This document shows, piece by piece, positions 7,122 through 10,379 of a DNA stretch of 10,379 nt. Within the stretch, counting starts at the first letter, position 1. Each line of letters starts with the position of its first letter. A program made the translations under genes and the position numbers. The stretch comes from Vulcanimicrobiota bacterium (GTDB lineage: Bacteria; Vulcanimicrobiota; Vulcanimicrobiia; Vulcanimicrobiales; Vulcanimicrobiaceae): the NCBI GenBank assembly GCA_030038335.1, contig JASHPC010000207.1:1-10379 (forward strand), written 5' to 3'. The notes beneath the pieces are model-generated. The model made no database searches. It was not told the DNA's origin and saw only the letters and a program-made list of their open reading frames with translations.

Positions 7122-7880
7122 CTACTGTCCCTCCCGCGTGCGCGTGGTGATGCGCTCGATGCGCTTTCCAGCATCGCCGACGTGGACGACGCGCTGCACG
7201 AAAATGCCCGGCAGATGCACGTTCTCCGGATCGATCGCTCCGGGCTCGACGAGTTTCTCGACCTCCGCGATCGTGATGCGCCCTGCCATCGCGCAGAGTG
7301 GATTGAAGTTGCGCGTCGCTTTCGAGAAGACGAGATTGCCGTACCGATCGCCAACCGTCGCGCGGACGAGCGCGAAGTCACAGACGATGCCGTACTCGAG
7401 AACGTAGTCTCGATCGCCGAATCGCCGAACTTCCTTTGGAGGTGAGGCGACTGCAACGCTGCCGTCGGAGGCGTAGCGCCATGGTAAACCGCCCTCTGCA
7501 ACGAGCGTGCCAACGCCCGCAGGCGTGTAAAACGCGGGAATGCCGCAGCCTCCCGCGCGCAAGCGCTCCGCAAGCGTGCCCTGCGGCACGAGCTCGAGCT
7601 CCAGCTCGCCACTGAGGTACTGCCGCTCGAACTCCTTGTTCTCGCCCACGTACGAACCGGTCGTTCGCGCAATGCGCTTGTGGTCGAGCAGCACGCCGAG
7701 TCCCCACCCGTCGACGCCGCAGTTGTTGCTGACCGTTACGAGGCCGGTCGCGCCTTGTTCGAGCAGCGCCTGAATCAGGTTATGCGGAATCCCATTCAGC
7801 CCGAACCCGCCGACCGCGAGCGAAGCGCCATTCGGAATCTCTGCGACCGCCTGCGCGCACGTCGCGACGACTCTGTCCAT
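7122..7880 (-). CDS. scoA: 3-oxoacid CoA-transferase, subunit A
   Basis: This subunit pairs with the neighbouring subunit B to form the active enzyme. The 252-residue product begins with the family segment GGFGLNGIPHNLIQAL (24-39). The SCOT hallmark follows (GSYVGENKEFERQYLSGELE, then PQGTLAERLRAGG and IPAFYTPAGVGTLVAEGG), and later the phrase YGNLVFSKATRNFNP. The SYVGEN-EFERQ block favours succinyl-CoA:3-ketoacid transferase over 3-oxoadipate transferase. The ATG at 7878-7880 has a clear GGAGG seven bases upstream, one of only two strong SD sites in the window. The stop TAG is one base before the subunit B ATG, so the two are translationally coupled. The gene is divergent from the acyl-CoA dehydrogenase, consistent with shared use in short-chain acyl-CoA or ketone-body breakdown. 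Confidence 0.94.
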   Translation of the reverse strand: MDRVVATCAQAVAEIPNGASLAVGGFGLNGIPHNLIQALLEQGATGLVTVSNNCGVDGWGLGVLLDHKRIARTTGSYVGENKEFERQYLSGELELELVPQGTLAERLRAGGCGIPAFYTPAGVGTLVAEGGLPWRYASDGSVAVASPPKEVRRFGDRDYVLEYGIVCDFALVRATVGDRYGNLVFSKATRNFNPLCAMAGRITIAEVEKLVEPGAIDPENVHLPGIFVQRVVHVGDAGKRIERITTRTREGQ

Positions 7881-7933
7881 CAGGAGACCTCCCCGGGCAA
7901 GGTACAGCGAGCCGGAAACGAACCCTCCCCGCC
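7881..7933. promoter_or_regulatory. Divergent intergenic region between scoA and the acyl-CoA dehydrogenase gene
   Basis: These 53 bases separate two divergent start codons and should hold, or partly hold, promoters for both directions. I cannot point to a convincing -35/-10 pair on either strand. A short interrupted inverted repeat, GGAG-AC-CTCC, covers 7883-7892 and overlaps the scoA SD site, but it is too short to call an operator. The compact layout suggests that the two transcripts are co-controlled or that their promoters extend into coding sequence. Confidence 0.4.
7888..7892 (-). promoter_or_regulatory. Shine-Dalgarno site for scoA
   Basis: On the minus strand GGAGG lies seven bases before the scoA ATG, which is ideal spacing and fixes that start. 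On the plus strand it reads CCTCC. The divergent dehydrogenase has no comparable site before its ATG. Confidence 0.75.
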
Positions 7934-9094
7934 ATGGTCACGACAGACGCCGACTCGCTCATCCTCACGACCGTCCGCGAACTCGTTGCCGAGCGCGTGG
8001 CACCGCGTGCCGCCGAGATCGACGAGTCGGGCGCGTTCCCCATGGACGTCAAGGAGCTCTTCGCGCAAAACGATCTTCTCGGCATTCCGATTCCACCGGA
8101 GTACGGAGGTCTCGGTGGTACGTTTCTTACGTACGTGAAAGTCGTCGAAGAGATCGCGAAGGCGTGCGCTTCCAGCTCGCTCATCGTCGCCGTGCAGGAG
8201 CTTGGCATGCTGCCGATTCTCATCGGCGGCACGGAAGAGCAGAAACATCGCTATCTCCCAAAGCTTGCGTCGGGCGAATGGATCGCCGCATACGCGCTCA
8301 CGGAGAGCACGAGCGGGTCGGACGCCGCCGGCTCGATGCGTACGCGCGCCGAGCGGCGCGGAGACACATACGTGCTCAACGGTACGAAGATTTGGATCAC
8401 GCACGGTGGCTTAGCGGACGTCGTCTGCGTCTTCGCCGTCACCGATCCAACGAAGGGACCCAAAGGCATCAGCGCGTTCGTCGTCGAGAAAGGCTTCGCT
8501 GGATTCAACGTCGGCAAAAAAGAACGCAAGATGGGAATCCGCGGCTCTCCGACGGTCGAGTTGAACTTTAACGACTGTATCGTTCCCGCCGGGAATCTTC
8601 TTGGGACGGAAGGCGAGGGATTCAAGATTGCGATGCAGGTACTCGACAAGTCACGTCCCGGCATCGCAGCGCAGGCACTCGGCATCGCTGCCGGCGCGCT
8701 CGAGTACGCAACGAACTACGCCAAGGAGCGTGTCGCGTTCGGAAAGCCGATCGGGCAGCATCAGGGCGTCGGCTTCATGCTCGCCGACATGAAGACGCAG
8801 GTCGAAGCAGCGAGGCTGTTGCTCTACGAGGCAGCGCGCAGGTGCGACGAGGGCGCGCCCGACGTGACGCTCTGGGCCGCAATGGCAAAGCTTATGTGCG
8901 GCGACGTCGCAATGGCCGTGACCACCGATGCGGTACAGGTGCTCGGCGGATTTGGCTACTCTGCGGAATACCCGGTGGAACGGATGATGCGCGATGCGAA
9001 GATCACGCAGATCTACGAGGGCACGCAGCAGATACAGCGTCTCGTCATCTCGCGGTCTCTGGTTGGAAAGGCTAGCAAGGGAACGCCGAGTTAG
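7934..9094 (+). CDS. Acyl-CoA dehydrogenase, short-chain (butyryl-CoA dehydrogenase) type
   Basis: This FAD enzyme oxidises acyl-CoA to trans-2-enoyl-CoA and passes electrons to electron-transfer flavoprotein. The 386-residue product is the normal length for a tetrameric member. The N-terminal helical domain covers about 1-115. The first family signature is ALTESTSGSDAAG (121-133) and the FAD-contacting WITHGG is at 154-159. The second signature is in QVLGGFGYSAEYPVERMMRD (335-354). The catalytic base is Glu362 in KITQIYEGTQQIQRL, the position used by short-, medium- and short-branched-chain enzymes rather than by isovaleryl or long-chain ones. Exact chain length cannot be read. The ATG at 7934 gives a full N-terminus but lacks an SD site. 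No electron-transfer flavoprotein genes lie in the window. Divergent placement beside the CoA-transferase suggests a joint role in short-chain or branched acid catabolism. Confidence 0.95.
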   Translation: MVTTDADSLILTTVRELVAERVAPRAAEIDESGAFPMDVKELFAQNDLLGIPIPPEYGGLGGTFLTYVKVVEEIAKACASSSLIVAVQELGMLPILIGGTEEQKHRYLPKLASGEWIAAYALTESTSGSDAAGSMRTRAERRGDTYVLNGTKIWITHGGLADVVCVFAVTDPTKGPKGISAFVVEKGFAGFNVGKKERKMGIRGSPTVELNFNDCIVPAGNLLGTEGEGFKIAMQVLDKSRPGIAAQALGIAAGALEYATNYAKERVAFGKPIGQHQGVGFMLADMKTQVEAARLLLYEAARRCDEGAPDVTLWAAMAKLMCGDVAMAVTTDAVQVLGGFGYSAEYPVERMMRDAKITQIYEGTQQIQRLVISRSLVGKASKGTPS

Positions 9095-9142
9095 GAGCGA
9101 ACCATCCTCCCGGCATTTACGTTTCTGGAACGATCTATTGCC

Positions 9143-9154
9143 GAAAGGAGGTGA
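9143..9154 (+). promoter_or_regulatory. Very strong Shine-Dalgarno sequence for the small secreted peptide
   Basis: GAAAGGAGGTGA is a 12-base match to the complement of the usual bacterial 16S rRNA 3' end. Its AGGAGG core ends at 9151, leaving eight bases before the TTG at 9160, which is ideal spacing. This decides the start: the GTG at 9151 lies inside the SD itself, and the ATG at 9155 is too close and meets a stop two codons later. Confidence 0.8.
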
Positions 9155-9159
9155 ATGAA

Positions 9160-9351
9160 TTGACGAAAGCACTTGCCGCGCTCGTCGCGTCGGCATTTCT
9201 CATGAGCGGCGTTGCAATGGCGGCTTCGAAAGCGAAGCCGACGCCCACGCCGAAGCACTCGATGTCAGCGCACTCGACCGGGATGCACTCCGCGCACGCG
9301 AAGACGACCCCGAAACCGAAACCGAAACCAAAGCCAACGAAGAAGCCCTAA
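9160..9351 (+). CDS. Small secreted Lys/Pro- and His/Met-rich peptide
   Basis: I do not recognise a named family. From a TTG start the product is 63 residues. Residues 1-21 form a signal peptide: Thr-Lys at the N-terminus, a hydrophobic Ala/Leu/Val core and an AMA-A cleavage site after Ala21. The mature 42 residues contain no acidic residue and divide into KPTPTPK, a His/Met/Ser segment (33-47, with four His and two Met), and a Lys-Pro repeat tail (51-59) ending PTKKP. The product is probably exported, extended and strongly basic. It could coat the cell wall or bind anionic polymers; the His/Met segment could bind copper or another metal, which is a guess. It begins 65 bases after the dehydrogenase stop and ends inside a hairpin terminator. 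Similar TPTPKPKP mini-proteins are, from memory, common in Eremiobacterota-like genomes. Confidence 0.7.
   Translation: MTKALAALVASAFLMSGVAMAASKAKPTPTPKHSMSAHSTGMHSAHAKTTPKPKPKPKPTKKP
9310..9333 (+). repeat. Tandem CCGAAA codon-pair repeat encoding Pro-Lys
   Basis: The hexamer CCGAAA occurs three times in a row (9310-9327), followed by a degenerate copy CCAAAG. It encodes the Pro-Lys tail of the small peptide. Near-identical copies suggest recent expansion by slippage, so repeat number may vary between strains. Confidence 0.8.
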
Positions 9352-9367
9352 TACGAGGGCCGCTTTT
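9345..9367. terminator. Hairpin terminator between convergent genes
   Basis: GCCCT (9345-9349) pairs with AGGGC (9356-9360) across a six-base loop, followed by CCG and a short T run (9364-9367). It overlaps the stop codon of the small peptide gene and the last bases of nth. On the minus strand the same hairpin is followed by TTCTT, a poorer tail, so it may act in both directions but should be stronger for the plus strand. The stem is only five pairs, hence moderate confidence. Confidence 0.5.
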
Positions 9368-10070
9368 ATTCCATCCGCCGGCGCCGTCGTAAAGACTGCG
9401 CCGGTTTCTTTACGAGCATTTTCCCCGTCGGGCACAGCGCAAGCACAGGGCATATGCCGCAGAGCGGACGCGGCGCCTTGCAGACCGCACGGCCGTGCAG
9501 AATGAGCCAGTGCGTCGCGAGCCCCCACTTCGCACGTGGCACGACGGCGACGAGGTCACGCTCCACGTCGAGCGGCGTCTTTCCGGTCGTGAGCCCGAGA
9601 CGGTGCGCGACGCGAAAGACGTGCGTATCCACCGCGAGAGCCGGCTCGTCGAATGCGTTTGCCAGAACGACGCTCGCGGTCTTGCGCCCGACGCCGGAGA
9701 GCGATTCGAGCGATTCGCGATCCTTGGGAACGGCGCCGTCGAAGCGTTCGACGATGTCGCGCGCTGCGCCGATGATGTTCTTCGTCTTGGCGCGGAAGAA
9801 GCCGCACGACTTGATGATGCGCTCGACGTCGCGCGGCAGAGCCTTTGCAAGCTTTTGCGCCGTGGGATACTTAGCAAACAGCGTCGGCGTCGTCAGGTTC
9901 ACGCGCGCGTCGGTGCACTGCGCGGAAAGAATGACGGCAATGAGGAGCTCGTACGGATTGCGATGCTCGAGCGCCGTCGTCGCTGCCGGATACGTGCGTT
10001 CGAGTATCTCGAGCTGGGCGAGTGCGGTCGCGCGCGGAACCTTCTTCTTCGGGAACGGGATGGCGGGCAT
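9366..10070 (-). CDS. nth: Endonuclease III (DNA glycosylase/AP lyase)
   Basis: Nth removes oxidised pyrimidines such as thymine glycol from DNA and cuts the abasic site. The 234-residue product has the conserved N-terminal block NPYELLIAVILSAQCTDARVN (38-58) and the helix-hairpin-helix LSGVGRKTASVVL (124-136), with catalytic Lys130. The catalytic Asp148 is in AVDTHVFRV. The [4Fe-4S] ligands Cys197, Cys204, Cys207 and Cys213 keep the exact C-x6-C-x2-C-x5-C spacing. E. coli Nth has 211 residues; the extra length is a Lys/Arg-rich N-terminus and a C-terminal tail with five consecutive Arg. The ATG at 10068-10070 lies 8 bases after the mutY stop without a clear SD, so translation is probably coupled to mutY. 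It converges with the small peptide gene over the shared terminator. Confidence 0.97.
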   Translation of the reverse strand: MPAIPFPKKKVPRATALAQLEILERTYPAATTALEHRNPYELLIAVILSAQCTDARVNLTTPTLFAKYPTAQKLAKALPRDVERIIKSCGFFRAKTKNIIGAARDIVERFDGAVPKDRESLESLSGVGRKTASVVLANAFDEPALAVDTHVFRVAHRLGLTTGKTPLDVERDLVAVVPRAKWGLATHWLILHGRAVCKAPRPLCGICPVLALCPTGKMLVKKPAQSLRRRRRME

Positions 10071-10078
10071 GAGGATGG

Positions 10079-10379
10079 CTAGGGTAGCGAGACCGCGTCG
10101 TCCTGCACGACGACGAGCCCGTCACGCTCGAGCCCCGCAACGAGGTCTCGCAGCTCGTCCACGCCACGCTCGGCGAGCGCCGAGCGTACGTCCCGGTGAA
10201 GATCCAGCAGTGAGATGCACCGGCCCGGTGGTAGGTCGCGCAGCCGGTCGACAATGCGGCCGCGCACGTGCCGCGTCGTGGACTCGAATCGAACGCCTTT
10301 CCTCTTCGGTACAGGACGCGGAAGCGGCCGGCGTTCGCAACCGCTACGCAGCGGGCACTCTTCGCAGTGCGGTTCCCGG
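10079..10379 (-). CDS. mutY: MutY-type adenine DNA glycosylase, C-terminal part (5' end outside the window)
   Basis: MutY removes adenine mispaired with 8-oxoguanine. The minus-strand frame is open to the window edge and gives the last 99 residues. It begins with CEECPLRSGC, the last three cysteines of a [4Fe-4S] loop (C-x2-C-x5-C) like that in the adjacent Nth; the first cysteine and the catalytic domain are off the window. About 85 residues follow, including STTRHVRGRIVDRLRDLP and an ending DLVAGLERDGLVVVQDDAVSLP. This resembles the short GTDRQxRGRLLxVLR C-terminus of actinobacterial-type MutY rather than the long NUDIX-like 8-oxoG-reading domain of E. coli MutY. The GTG at 10265-10267 would yield only 62 residues and is not the real start. 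Pairing with nth eight bases downstream supports a repair role. Confidence 0.82.
   Translation of the reverse strand, partial: REPHCEECPLRSGCERRPLPRPVPKRKGVRFESTTRHVRGRIVDRLRDLPPGRCISLLDLHRDVRSALAERGVDELRDLVAGLERDGLVVVQDDAVSLP

Noticed and set aside
6488..7672. Extended scoB frame that would make a 394-residue protein
   Set aside because: The upstream extension is Ser/Arg-rich nonsense reading across scoA in another frame. The ATG at 7120, one base after the scoA stop, begins the conserved domain.
7883..7892. Inverted repeat GGAG-AC-CTCC as an operator for the sco/dehydrogenase region
   Set aside because: Four-base arms are expected by chance in this composition, and one arm is explained by the SD sequence.
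9116..9141. Possible -35/-10 promoter (TTTACG with TCTATT) before the small peptide
   Set aside because: The spacer is only 12 bases and the -10 match is poor; it would also leave almost no leader before the SD. The peptide may instead be transcribed from the dehydrogenase gene upstream.
9151..9351. GTG start at 9151 for the small peptide
   Set aside because: This codon lies inside the SD core itself, so it cannot use that site. TTG at 9160 has ideal spacing and gives a better signal peptide.
9495..10082. Plus-strand ORF (195 codons) opposite nth
   Set aside because: Antisense to an intact endonuclease III with all catalytic and cluster residues; no recognisable motif of its own.
1..10379. 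Search for mobile elements, CRISPR arrays, defence genes, tRNAs or riboswitches
   Set aside because: No transposase, integrase, repeat-spacer array or nuclease-defence motif was seen. The only non-coding gaps are 65 bases or less, too short for a tRNA or a typical riboswitch.

Overview
The window is a gene-dense piece of bacterial chromosome, about 60% G+C by eye, with almost no non-coding DNA. I see no tRNA, rRNA, CRISPR array, insertion sequence or phage gene. It holds twelve protein genes, two of them cut by the window edges. Base composition, heavy TCG/ACG/CTC codon use, inconsistent Shine-Dalgarno (SD) sequences and a small secreted Thr-Pro/Lys-Pro peptide remind me of Vulcanimicrobiota/Eremiobacterota (WPS-2) or a similar poorly cultured high-GC lineage. 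This placement is inference only; no marker gene in the window fixes it.

Region 1 (1-6493, plus strand) looks like one transcription unit: dnaK (3' end), grpE, dnaJ, a VOC/glyoxalase-fold gene, a type I ABC half-exporter, an ABC-2-style ATPase and a polytopic permease. Every junction is 18 bases or less, and one overlaps by a single base. The first three genes encode the Hsp70 machine. The DnaJ is unusual because it keeps only two of the four CxxCxGxG zinc motifs. The last three genes encode two export machines: a homodimer-type exporter, and an ATPase plus membrane partner.

Region 2 (6488-7880, minus strand) is a tightly coupled pair for a SCOT-type 3-oxoacid CoA-transferase, B subunit and A subunit. 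Its 3' end overlaps the permease stop codon. Diverging from it across only 53 bases is a short-chain-type acyl-CoA dehydrogenase (7934-9094, plus). Together they suggest short-chain acyl-CoA, ketone-body or branched-chain acid metabolism.

Region 3 (9095-10379) has a tiny secreted Lys/Pro and His/Met-rich peptide (plus strand), preceded by a near-perfect anti-SD complement. Its stop codon sits inside a hairpin that probably terminates transcription. Converging on it is a minus-strand mutY-nth pair for base-excision repair. Both products carry [4Fe-4S] cysteines, and MutY has a short C-terminus.

I found no convincing new defence or mobile system. The points most worth a second look are the half-zinc-finger DnaJ inside a chaperone-plus-exporter operon and the small secreted peptide.
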